A stretch of 27,194 bases of DNA, from assembly GCA_937899365.1 (NCBI GenBank), contig CALBPH010000409.1, positions 1 to 27,194 of the forward strand. The letters are read 5' to 3'. A program made the translations under genes and the position numbers. The notes below the pieces were generated by a model. That model was given only the letters and a program-made list of their open reading frames with translations, had not been told where the DNA came from and made no database searches. The DNA comes from an uncultured Leptolyngbya sp. (GTDB lineage Bacteria; Cyanobacteriota; Cyanobacteriia; Phormidesmidales; Phormidesmidaceae). This document shows, piece after piece, positions 1 to 6,939 of this stretch; within the stretch, counting starts at the first letter, position 1, and each line of letters begins with the position of its first letter.

Positions 1-869
1 GGATGAGCCGCATCTCCCAGCAGCAGTACTCCCGGCTTCCACCATTGGGCACAGTTACCCACAACCACATTTACCCGCACCGGCTTACTCACCGAGTCTC
101 GCTGGGCCAAAACATGCTTAGCCAGCCACTGGGGAGCTGGTTTGGCTGCCAGCGCTAACCAGTCCGCATCCCCCAGCTTGCCCAAGCCGCCCTTCGGCAA
201 AATTAGCCCATATTGCAGCTGACCGTCCCATGAGGTGTAGCAGCTAGACGGATGCTGCTGGGCTTTGGCCATTAAATAAAATTGACAGGTCTCTTTCAGC
301 GGTTCTGGCGCGGGTAATTTAAACCACAGCACATCGTACTGGTCAGGCTGTAAATCAATGGCCAAGCCCGCTTTTCTGCGCACCAGAGACCCACGACCAT
401 CACAGCCAATGACTAAATCAGCCTCCATGGCGACCATGGTCTGCTCGGTTTTTACCTGCACCCCAACAACGCGGCCATTTTCCCATAGTAAATCTTGAAC
501 CTGGCAACCAGCCTTAAATTCAAACGATTCATACTGAGCGGCCTCGTTGACGATGCCCTGGAGCAGGGCCGGTTGCGAAACAATGCTAAGCGCCCTATCC
601 CCCAGGGCGGGTTCAGGGATGACAAAGACCTCCTGCCCCCCCAGGTGAATGTTCCACGCTTCCAGTCGACGATGGGGAATGTTCGCCAACAGCGGTGCTA
701 ACCCCATCTGATAAAGCGCATCCATGCCCGCAGGCATGAGTCCCTCACCTCGAAAGACCCGTTCGAATGTGGTTTCCTGTTCTAGTAACGTGACCCGAAT
801 GCCAGCACGAGCCAACAACAGCGCCAGACTAACTCCCGCTGGCCCAGCTCCAACAATAATGACGTTCAT
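1..869 (-). CDS. FAD-dependent class A monooxygenase/oxidoreductase (partial, C-terminus beyond window)
   Basis: The reading frame opens at the ATG at 869 and runs without a stop to the left edge (289 codons visible). The N-terminus MNVIIVGAGPAGVSLALLLA is a Rossmann dinucleotide fold with GxGxxG. About 160 residues in comes GCDGRGSLVRRKAG, the DG motif of class A flavoprotein monooxygenases, and the visible part ends in LLLGDAAHP, the third FAD-binding motif (GD). Order and spacing fit the PHBH/UbiH superfamily, whose members are about 370-420 residues, so roughly 100 residues are missing. The gene starts 18 bp after the stop of the MPBQ methyltransferase on the same strand, so the two are probably co-transcribed. 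This suggests, without proving, a quinone or other lipid-soluble ring substrate. A geranylgeranyl-reductase-like role cannot be excluded. The superfamily is confident; the substrate is unknown. Confidence 0.85.
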   Translation of the reverse strand, partial: MNVIIVGAGPAGVSLALLLARAGIRVTLLEQETTFERVFRGEGLMPAGMDALYQMGLAPLLANIPHRRLEAWNIHLGGQEVFVIPEPALGDRALSIVSQPALLQGIVNEAAQYESFEFKAGCQVQDLLWENGRVVGVQVKTEQTMVAMEADLVIGCDGRGSLVRRKAGLAIDLQPDQYDVLWFKLPAPEPLKETCQFYLMAKAQQHPSSCYTSWDGQLQYGLILPKGGLGKLGDADWLALAAKPAPQWLAKHVLAQRDSVSKPVRVNVVVGNCAQWWKPGVLLLGDAAH

Positions 870-887
870 GGGGATATGCTCTGCGGT

Positions 888-1886
888 TTAGAAGATTGCC
901 GGTGAGCCAGAGGAGGTGGAAACTTGTTGCGAGCTGTTGTAAGAACTCGTCTGGGCCCTCTCGGCACGAAACATGCCAAATCGGCAGAGACCTGCCCCAA
1001 AGGCCAATCGCATCAGTAGCAGCGTGGGCACCTCCCGCAGGGATTTGAGTAACCCAGACACCCCAAACCGGACCAATCCCTTAGGACGCACCACCCCCTG
1101 CCAAATCGAATCTAGCCAGGACGGTAGGGTTTCCTTCGTCCAGTCTGCCGTCACTACGCTACCTTGCACATAGCCGGTGGCTTCTAAATTTTCAGCAAAG
1201 CCCTCAATGCTGGCAAAAGCGGGATGGGACCATTGATCCAGCAGCTGCCGCATGACTGGCTTTTCCCAAACGTTTAGGGGTATCTGGCGGTCATCGCGCT
1301 GATTCCAGTCCGCCAGCACCAGCAGCCCCCCCGGTTTTAGCACTCGCATGAGTTCTCGGGCAAAGACGGCTTTGTCTGGCATGTGGGGGCCTGCTTCCAC
1401 TGACCACACCACATCAAAACTGCCATCTGGAAACGACAGGGCCATGGCGTCATCCACTTTAAACTGGGCGGTGACGCCAGCCGGTGTGAGTTGCTGCGCC
1501 CGCTGGACCTGTTGGGGGCTGATGGTTACCCCAGTGACATCAAATTGGTAATCCCTGGCTAAAATTCTGCTGCTGCCACCGATACCGCAGCCCACATCCA
1601 GTAGGGTAGTGCCGGGTGTTAGTCCCTGCAGTCCGCCCCACTTCACCATCTCATGAACAAAATCTGCCTTTGCTTTGAGAAAATCTTTGGCGCGCGGCGG
1701 CGACCCATAGTGGCCCAAGTGAATATGTTCGCCCCAGTAAAACTCTAAGATGCCGTCATCAGTCCACTGATCGTAGGACGTGGCCACTGAATCTGAAGAC
1801 TGGTAGCGACGTGCTGTCAACAGATAGGCAGCTATCCCGAGCACGGATAATGCCAGCAGGAGCTTGAACACAAACAGTAGAGTCAT
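888..1886 (-). CDS. 2-methyl-6-phytylbenzoquinol (MPBQ/MSBQ) methyltransferase, cyanobacterial type
   Basis: SAM-dependent ring methylation in tocopherol synthesis, and in plastoquinone-type quinone synthesis in the wider family. The protein begins with one membrane helix ending in YLLTARRYQSSDSVA. It then has the class I methyltransferase fold: motif I LLDVGCGIGGSSRILA, VTGVTISPQQVQRA, DDAMALSFPDGSFDVVWSVE and VLKPGGLLVLADW. The stretches DGILEFYWGEHIHLGHYG and WSHPAFASIEGFAENLEATG match, from memory, Synechocystis Sll0418, which has this activity. The longest frame opens at 1934, but the ATG at 1886 gives the short N-terminal helix usual in the family (332 residues), so I chose 1886; neither start has a clear ribosome binding site. 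The C-terminus carries about 25 extra Ser/Gln-rich residues after the conserved LCRFGMFRAER. First gene of a likely two-gene unit with the FAD monooxygenase. Confidence 0.9.
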   Translation of the reverse strand: MTLLFVFKLLLALSVLGIAAYLLTARRYQSSDSVATSYDQWTDDGILEFYWGEHIHLGHYGSPPRAKDFLKAKADFVHEMVKWGGLQGLTPGTTLLDVGCGIGGSSRILARDYQFDVTGVTISPQQVQRAQQLTPAGVTAQFKVDDAMALSFPDGSFDVVWSVEAGPHMPDKAVFARELMRVLKPGGLLVLADWNQRDDRQIPLNVWEKPVMRQLLDQWSHPAFASIEGFAENLEATGYVQGSVVTADWTKETLPSWLDSIWQGVVRPKGLVRFGVSGLLKSLREVPTLLLMRLAFGAGLCRFGMFRAERAQTSSYNSSQQVSTSSGSPAIF

Positions 1887-2142
1887 TACAGAAGCGGAGA
1901 TGTAGACAGACAGTAAATAACGCTGCTCAAGCACTGGTTTGAGTCAATAGAACCCATAGCAATGCTTAAAAACGATACATTCCTTTACATCTTAACTTTG
2001 TAAAGCCGCTAGTAGTGGGTGAGGCAGTAATTCCTAAACTGTGGGAAATCTTTAAGTCTCGATCATGCTTAGGGCGTGGTCATGGGAAATTCTCTTGGGT
2101 GACAAACCAAAGGACTCAACGGTGCAAGGCTCCGTCAGGCGT

Positions 2143-2343
2143 TTACCATTCCTGGTTTTCCCGCGTATCTTTGACAGCTGCCATAAAGAAAACAACGGTG
2201 ATAGGAAGACTCAATGCCAGCACAATACTGGTTGGTAGCACACCCAAGTCGGGCTCACCATAGGCCAGTTCAAATACAGAACCAACAGCTGCAATGGCGG
2301 TAATGCAGGTGCCAGCTAAAAATAAACCACTTTTGGGGGTCAC
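2143..2343 (-). CDS. Small two-helix membrane protein, function unknown
   Basis: A 66-residue protein starting with GTG. The start is fixed by AGGAGA ending 6 bases upstream, the best ribosome binding site in this part of the window. Two hydrophobic segments (about residues 6-26 and 37-55) are joined by a short acidic loop containing YGEPDLGVLP, and the C-terminus is charged (KDTRENQEW). It resembles small conserved cyanobacterial membrane proteins, but I do not recognise a named family. It lies downstream of def on the same strand with a palindromic repeat in the 79-bp gap, so it may have its own promoter. A positive-strand frame across it is a shadow. Confidence 0.7.
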   Translation of the reverse strand: MTPKSGLFLAGTCITAIAAVGSVFELAYGEPDLGVLPTSIVLALSLPITVVFFMAAVKDTRENQEW

Positions 2344-2394
2344 GGTATTCTCCTGATAATGAAAAATAAGGTATCTGATTTAGATTCCGGTCTA

Positions 2395-2422
2395 GTAGGG
2401 GTGTTACATGTAACGCCCCTAC
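2395..2422. repeat. 28-bp near-perfect palindrome directly after the def stop codon
   Basis: GTAGGGG-T-GTTACATGTAAC-G-CCCCTAC reads almost the same on both strands; the only imperfection is one T/G pair, a wobble in RNA. As RNA it gives a 12-bp stem with a four-base loop. There is no T-tract on either side, so it is not a standard intrinsic terminator. Elements that begin GTAGGGG and end CCCCTAC are common dispersed palindromes in many filamentous cyanobacterial genomes (recalled, not searched). It begins on the base after the def stop codon. Confidence 0.75.
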
Positions 2423-2980
2423 CTAGGCAACCTTCTTAACATCATTAGCAGAAAACCCGCCTTTTTGAAGTTCCTGGGCAAGGGCGATGGCATTGTCCAC
2501 CCGGTCAACAAACATGACGCCATTGAGGTGATCCATTTCATGTTGGATTACCCGGGCAAGTAATTCATCGGCCTTGAGTTTTTGAGGACGACCATTTTCG
2601 TCTTTGAAGCTGACTTCAATGGCGGCCGGTCGGATCACGTCTAAAAATACGCCGGGGATGCTCAAACAGCCTTCTTGTCCGCAGGCGAGTTCTTTACTGT
2701 TGCGAATAATTTTAGGGTTGATCAACACCAGGGGCTGATTTGCCGCTTCTTCGGGGTCTGTGTCAACAACTAAAATTTGTTTGTGGACGCCAACTTGGGG
2801 GGCGGCCAAACCAATACCATCTTCGCTGTACATGGTTTGCAGCATCTGCTGGGCCAGTTCGCGAATACCGTCGTCTACCTTGGCTACACGCTTAGTCGCT
2901 TTCCTAAGCACCCGATCACCCAAGTAGTGAAGATCGAGGGGCGGCTTTTTTAACTTTTCTTTGCTGACTGAAATACCCAC
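2423..2980 (-). CDS. def: Peptide deformylase
   Basis: Removes the N-terminal formyl group from nascent proteins in the cytosol. All three signature motifs are present: GIGLAAPQVG (55-64), EGCLS (103-107, metal ligand Cys105) and QHEMDHLNG (146-154; ligands His147 and His151, catalytic Glu148). The length of 185 residues is normal. The N-terminus MGISVSKEKLKKPPLDLHYLGDR has a short extension before the conserved LHYLGDRVLR, as in other cyanobacterial and plastid-like deformylases. The gene is divergent from ftsX, with about 170 bp between the starts. Confidence 0.96.
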   Translation of the reverse strand: MGISVSKEKLKKPPLDLHYLGDRVLRKATKRVAKVDDGIRELAQQMLQTMYSEDGIGLAAPQVGVHKQILVVDTDPEEAANQPLVLINPKIIRNSKELACGQEGCLSIPGVFLDVIRPAAIEVSFKDENGRPQKLKADELLARVIQHEMDHLNGVMFVDRVDNAIALAQELQKGGFSANDVKKVA

Positions 2981-3149
2981 GGTTAAATTGATTAGGCTGA
3001 TGAATCTAAACCTATCCTAGCAACTAGGGATTCACCTCGTGCATGTTAGGTAAATGTACGCACATGTATACGTGAAAGTCATTGGGATAGTGGTTTAATC
3101 GGGCTGCTTGTGTTTTCTGTTCTGGCCGGGAAATAAGATTAGAACCAGC

Positions 3150-4055
3150 ATGGGTAAGTTTTTTACTAAGGCCAGCTATCTGCTGCGGGAAACCCTTCTG
3201 GGACTGCAGCGTGGTGGCTGGATGAATTGGGCAGCGGTGAGCACCATCATGGTGCTGCTGTTTTTGTTTGGGATTAGTTTGCAGGCCACGTGGCAAGTGG
3301 AAGGGCTGCTGAATCAGTTTGGTAGCCAGCTGGAAATTGCGGTTTACCTGGAAAGTGGTGTGGCGGCTGATAGCTTGAGCACGCGCATTAGCAGCCTGAC
3401 CGAGGTGGCTGATGTGGTGACCGTGACTAAAGAGGAGGCCTGGACGCAGCTGAGCCAGGAACTAGGTATTGCTGATATTGCAGGGGCTACCGAGCAGCTT
3501 AAGGGCAATCCCCTGGTGGATGAAATTAAGGTCAAAGTGCGAACGTCTGAGGCCGTACCAACTGTGGCCACTCAGCTAGAGAATCTACCTGGTGTGGACG
3601 AGGTGCTCTATATTACCGAAGCTGTACAGCGTCTGACGGAGCTAAATGAGGGGTTGCAATACGTCAGTGTGGGGGTGCTAACGATTTTGAGCCTAACTGC
3701 GATCGCAGTGATTACCACCACCATTCGCCTGATTGTCATGGCTCGACGACGCGAAATCGAGGTGATGCAGCTGGTGGGGGCAACATCCGTATGGATTTAC
3801 ATGCCATTTATCTTGCAGGGCATCACGTTTGGTCTGCTGGGGGCATTTATTGCCTGGGCTATGCTGGTCGGCACCCACCAATCGCTACAGCGGCTGTCGG
3901 CGCAACAGCCCGAATTTCTACAGTTTTTGGCCGTGGGGCTGCAGTTTACACCGAGACAGCTGATCGTCTTGCCCGCATCGCTGTTTGCCCTGGGTAGCTT
4001 AGTTGGCCTACTGGGCAGCCTGGTGGCGGTACGTAAGTTTGCAATGCGGGCCTAA
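3150..4055 (+). CDS. ftsX: FtsX-like cell-division permease
   Basis: Membrane subunit that works with the ATPase FtsE to control peptidoglycan hydrolases at the division site. The 301-residue form has the FtsX layout: a short cytoplasmic N-terminus, TM1 (about 24-45, MNWAAVSTIMVLLFLFGISL), a large extracytoplasmic domain containing LEIAVYLESGV and the typical GNPLVDEIKVKV and LPGVDEV segments, and three C-terminal helices with ARRREIEVMQLVGAT between the second and third. A longer frame opens at a TTG at 3108, but the ATG at 3150 gives MGKFFTKASYLLRETLLG, the usual N-terminus. No ftsE lies next to it, as is often the case in cyanobacteria. Confidence 0.92.
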   Translation: MGKFFTKASYLLRETLLGLQRGGWMNWAAVSTIMVLLFLFGISLQATWQVEGLLNQFGSQLEIAVYLESGVAADSLSTRISSLTEVADVVTVTKEEAWTQLSQELGIADIAGATEQLKGNPLVDEIKVKVRTSEAVPTVATQLENLPGVDEVLYITEAVQRLTELNEGLQYVSVGVLTILSLTAIAVITTTIRLIVMARRREIEVMQLVGATSVWIYMPFILQGITFGLLGAFIAWAMLVGTHQSLQRLSAQQPEFLQFLAVGLQFTPRQLIVLPASLFALGSLVGLLGSLVAVRKFAMRA

Positions 4056-4070
4056 AACTAGGGAGGGGGC

Positions 4071-4103
4071 AAAAAAAACTCCTAGCCCCTAAGGGCCAGG
4101 AGT
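4071..4103 (-). terminator. Intrinsic terminator of psaC
   Basis: Read on the minus strand, ACTCCT.GGCC...GGGG.TAGGAGT forms an 11-position stem with one mismatch around a short loop (plus-strand arms 4078-4088 and 4093-4103). It is followed directly by eight T residues (A-tract 4071-4078 on plus). It lies 45 bp after the psaC stop. There is no T-tract in the plus direction, so it serves psaC rather than ftsX. Confidence 0.85.
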
Positions 4104-4147
4104 ATGTAAACGTTTCGAGTGAAAGCTTGTTATTTATAAACGAGTGC

Positions 4148-4393
4148 CTAGTAGGCTAGACCCATGCTACGAGTGGTTTCAGCACCCAGGTAAACACGAA
4201 TACTCAGAAAGTCAGTGGGGCAAGCGGTCTCACAGCGTTTGCAGCCAACACAGTCTTCAGTCCGAGGGGAAGACGCAATCTGACCAGCTTTACAGCCGTC
4301 CCAAGGTACCATCTCGAGTACATCTGTCGGGCAAGCCCGAACACACTGAGTGCAACCAATGCAGGTATCGTAAATCTTGACCGAATGAGACAT
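4148..4393 (-). CDS. psaC: Photosystem I iron-sulfur subunit PsaC
   Basis: Carries the terminal 4Fe-4S clusters FA and FB on the stromal/cytoplasmic side of photosystem I and passes electrons to ferredoxin or flavodoxin. The 81-residue length is exact for the family. Both cluster motifs are complete: CIGCTQCVRACP (residues 11-22) and CVGCKRCETACP (48-59). The sequence is near the family consensus throughout, ending in VYLGAETTRSMGLAY. It is monocistronic, with its own terminator at 4071-4103 and a long divergent upstream region shared with acpP. GGAG lies about 10 bases before the ATG. Confidence 0.99.
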   Translation of the reverse strand: MSHSVKIYDTCIGCTQCVRACPTDVLEMVPWDGCKAGQIASSPRTEDCVGCKRCETACPTDFLSIRVYLGAETTRSMGLAY

Positions 4394-4905
4394 CGAAGGA
4401 ATGCTCCAATATTATTAAACGGTTTCAGCTATATAGCGGCTTGGCTATGACCTGTAATGAAATAGAGCGATGTTCTAAAGCAATATCTAGTAAGTACTAT
4501 AGATCACACCTTAGAAACACTATTTACATTAGCCAAAATTAGCCAAAAGAGTTCTCCAATCAAGATTCAGTCTATCAGTGCCGTTTTTAGCAAGCAGAGC
4601 AACGTGTCAAAAGTTTATGGATTGTAATAAACCACAGCTCTATTTCAGTGTGATTATCTGCCAGCTAAGCAGACTCAGGCTTGCTGCTTAGATATGGTTT
4701 ATTGATGTAGCCCATGGCTCAGGTCGTTGTTTTTCTGGTCTTGGACATACTCAAAATGCAACCGTAGGGTTCCAATGTAGGGCGCACGCTTTCCTATAAG
4801 ATGAAAAAATGTCTAAATTCAGACAGACGTTTTGGCGTCTTGGGTTGGTCCAGTCTGCATTAAGGACGTGTTCTTTGCTGTCGCTGAAAAGGAAAATAGG
4901 AGATT
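4394..4905. promoter_or_regulatory. Divergent psaC/acpP intergenic region
   Basis: This 512-bp region has no convincing gene and must hold both promoters. On minus, a possible psaC -10 TATAGT lies at 4496-4501, giving a leader of roughly 95 nt. On plus, a possible acpP -10 TATAAG lies at 4795-4800, giving a leader of about 100 nt. A TTTACATT half-site (as in HLR1 elements) is at 4523-4530, overlapping by two bases the perfect tandem 10-bp repeat at 4529-4548. An inverted repeat CTAAGCAG/CTGCTTAG (4665-4672 and 4684-4691) has an 11-base loop, and a smaller AGACG/CGTCT hairpin is at 4825-4840. The promoter calls come from eye inspection only. Confidence 0.5.
4529..4548. repeat. Perfect tandem 10-bp repeat upstream of psaC
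   Basis: TTAGCCAAAA occurs twice head to tail with no spacer, so the copies are one helical turn apart on the same DNA face. If the -10 at 4496-4501 is right, the pair sits at about -40 to -60 of the psaC promoter, where an activator would bind. Confidence 0.6.
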
Positions 4906-5148
4906 ATGAGTGACGCTATTTTGGGAAAGGTTCAAGCAATTGTATCTGAACAGCTTGGTGTTGATGTATCTGAAGTGAAACCTGAAGCTAGTTTTGCTAA
5001 TGATCTAGGAGCTGATTCTCTCGATACGGTTGAGCTTGTAATGGCCCTTGAGGAAGAATTTGATATTGAAATTCCGGACGAGGCGGCTGAGGCCATCGGC
5101 ACGGTTCAGGCTGCTGTTGACTTTATTACTGAAAAGTCGCCTGCATGA
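4906..5148 (+). CDS. acpP: Acyl carrier protein
   Basis: Carries growing fatty-acyl chains on a 4'-phosphopantetheine arm. It is an 80-residue acidic protein with the attachment motif GADSLDTVELVMALEEEFDI; the modified residue is Ser38. Its length and helix pattern are those of bacterial AcpP. The start is supported by TAGGAG five bases upstream of the ATG. It is followed 61 bp later by fabF on the same strand, the common acpP-fabF arrangement, so the two are probably one operon. Its leader region is shared with the divergent psaC. Confidence 0.98.
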   Translation: MSDAILGKVQAIVSEQLGVDVSEVKPEASFANDLGADSLDTVELVMALEEEFDIEIPDEAAEAIGTVQAAVDFITEKSPA

Positions 5149-5209
5149 GCGTCCCTGTTTGTTTGAACAATCTGTTTTTTAATGCCTTGGGACCGTCCCC
5201 CTTGTGTCG

Positions 5210-6469
5210 ATGACCATGACAACTACTGAAAAAAAACGCGTTGTGATTACTGGGATGGGGGCTATTACCCCCATCGGCAATAATCTGGAAGCCTATTGGC
5301 AAGGCCTGTTAGCTGGCAAAAGCGGTATCGGACCCATCACATTATTTGATGCGTCGAAACACAAATGTCGTATTGCGGGTGAGGTCAAAGGATTTGATCC
5401 GTTAGACCATTTGGATGCTAAGGATGCTAAGCGGACCGACCGATTTGCCCAATTTGCGATCGCAGCCAGTAAGCAGGCCCTAGTCGACGCCAGCCTCACC
5501 ATCACCGACCTCAACGCAGAGCAAGTAGGTGTCATGATCGGTACCGGCGTGGGGGGACTCAAGGTCATGGAAGAACAACAGTCCGTGTATCTCAAGAAGG
5601 GTCCTAACCGCTGTAGCCCATTCATGGTCCCCATGATGATCGCCAATATGGCGGCGGGTCTTACGGCCATTCACACCGGGGCAAAAGGTCCCAATTCCTG
5701 CGCTGTTACAGCCTGTGCCGCTGGGTCTAATGCAATCGGCGATGCCTTTCGCATTGTGCAAAATGGCTATGCCCAAGCCATGATCTGTGGCGGTACCGAA
5801 GCCGCCATTACCCCCCTGTCGTTTGCTGGATTTGCCTCAGCTAGAGCCCTATCCACCCGCAATGACGATCCTGACCACGCCAGTCGACCGTTTGATAAAG
5901 ACCGCGATGGTTTTGTTATGGGTGAAGGGGCTGGCATCCTGATTTTAGAAGAACTTGAACACGCCCTCAGTCGCGGCGCGCGGATCTATGCCGAGATGGT
6001 GGGCTATGGCATGACCTGCGATGCTTACCACATGACGGCACCGGTTCCGGGTGGTGCTGGTGCCGCCCGCTCTATGGAATTGGCCCTTAAGGATGCAGGG
6101 GTAACTCCGGCAGACGTGAGCTATGTCAATGCCCACGGCACCAGTACGCCTGCCAACGATCCGACCGAAACCGCTGCCATTAAAACAGCCTTGGGTGATT
6201 GTGCTAAGACCGTGGCCATCAGTTCGACTAAGTCGATGACGGGACATCTTTTAGGGGGCTCGGGTGGTATTGAAGGGGTAGCTGCCTGTCTGGCCGTTGC
6301 CAATGATCAGGTCCCTCCCACAATCAACCTGCAAGAGCCAGATGCTGAGTGTGATCTAGACTATGTGCCCAATCAAAGCCGTGCCCAAACGGTGGATGTG
6401 GCCATGTCCAACTCCTTTGGCTTTGGTGGCCACAACGTTACCCTAGTTTTTCGCAAGTATCGTAGCTAG
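5210..6469 (+). CDS. fabF: 3-oxoacyl-[acyl-carrier-protein] synthase II
   Basis: Condenses malonyl-ACP with acyl-ACP in chain elongation. The thiolase fold shows the Cys-His-His triad: nucleophile Cys in VTACAAGSNAIGDA (near residue 169), His in NAHGTSTPANDPTE and His in STKSMTGHLLGGSGG. NSFGFGGHNVTLVF closes the protein. The length of about 419 residues is normal. Start choice is uncertain: GTG at 5204, ATG at 5210 or ATG at 5216 are all in frame. None has a clear ribosome binding site, and the family N-terminus (KKRVVITGMGAITPIG) allows any of them. The gene follows acpP and acts on its product. Confidence 0.97.
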   Translation: MTMTTTEKKRVVITGMGAITPIGNNLEAYWQGLLAGKSGIGPITLFDASKHKCRIAGEVKGFDPLDHLDAKDAKRTDRFAQFAIAASKQALVDASLTITDLNAEQVGVMIGTGVGGLKVMEEQQSVYLKKGPNRCSPFMVPMMIANMAAGLTAIHTGAKGPNSCAVTACAAGSNAIGDAFRIVQNGYAQAMICGGTEAAITPLSFAGFASARALSTRNDDPDHASRPFDKDRDGFVMGEGAGILILEELEHALSRGARIYAEMVGYGMTCDAYHMTAPVPGGAGAARSMELALKDAGVTPADVSYVNAHGTSTPANDPTETAAIKTALGDCAKTVAISSTKSMTGHLLGGSGGIEGVAACLAVANDQVPPTINLQEPDAECDLDYVPNQSRAQTVDVAMSNSFGFGGHNVTLVFRKYRS

Positions 6470-6939
6470 GGCTACAGCTTGGTAGGTATAATAACCTAAC
6501 GGAAACATTAAATAAAATGAAAGGTTTGCCTGTACTTTAGGTAACCAATCGTTCATGGGCCTGTTCAGCTTGATGAATGTGTCCATTGATCTCGGTATAG
6601 GCTTAGGCCGGTAGCTCTCCTTTTACTAAATTGGGTGGTTGGCCCACGTTTTTCGTGGGGGCATGAACTGTCACAATTAGAGTGGGTAGGTGAGTGGCTA
6701 AGTGCCTGCTCCAAACTGTTGTCTGTGGGAATGTTTTTGCCGCATGGTTATGCGCCCCAAGGCTTTTGCCTAGAGTGCACACCTGTGTAGATTACGTGCC
6801 CGTTCGTCTTTAGCACATGCTTTGGCTTGCTTGGGAGACCCGTTTGTCGGCTCCCAACTGGCTATCACCATCAGCAAGGGTGCGTTCGTCTGCTTTGTTC
6901 ACACCTGGACTGTACCGTCGTTTAACTACTTGGAAGACT
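6470..6939. promoter_or_regulatory. fabF-tkt intergenic region / long tkt leader
   Basis: These 470 bp have no convincing gene. A perfect -10 hexamer TATAAT (6487-6492, plus) lies inside a small hairpin TAGGT/ACCTA (6483-6487 and 6494-6498), but I see no matching -35. A GC-rich hairpin CCCACG-TTTTT-CGTGGG is at 6643-6659. Near the tkt start, ACACCTG and CGTTCGTCT each occur twice within about 130 bp. No intrinsic terminator follows fabF, so transcription may continue into tkt. Confidence 0.4.

Noticed and set aside
495..701. 68-codon plus frame opposite the FAD monooxygenase
   Set aside because: The minus strand encodes conserved flavoprotein sequence through the whole stretch.
3024..3296. 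90-codon minus frame between def and ftsX
   Set aside because: It overlaps the ftsX N-terminal coding region on the other strand, starts without a ribosome binding site and has no domain-like pattern.
4714..4767. 17-codon hydrophobic frame (MAQVVVFLVLDILKMQP) upstream of acpP
   Set aside because: It looks like a one-helix photosynthetic peptide, but it has no ribosome binding site, is shorter than psaM, petN or petG and matches none of them.
5293..5776. Long minus frames within fabF
   Set aside because: They are mirror frames of a high-GC conserved gene; none has a plausible start or motif.
6817..6939. N-terminal extension of transketolase
   Set aside because: The 41 extra residues do not match the family, and the ATG at 6940 gives the usual start.
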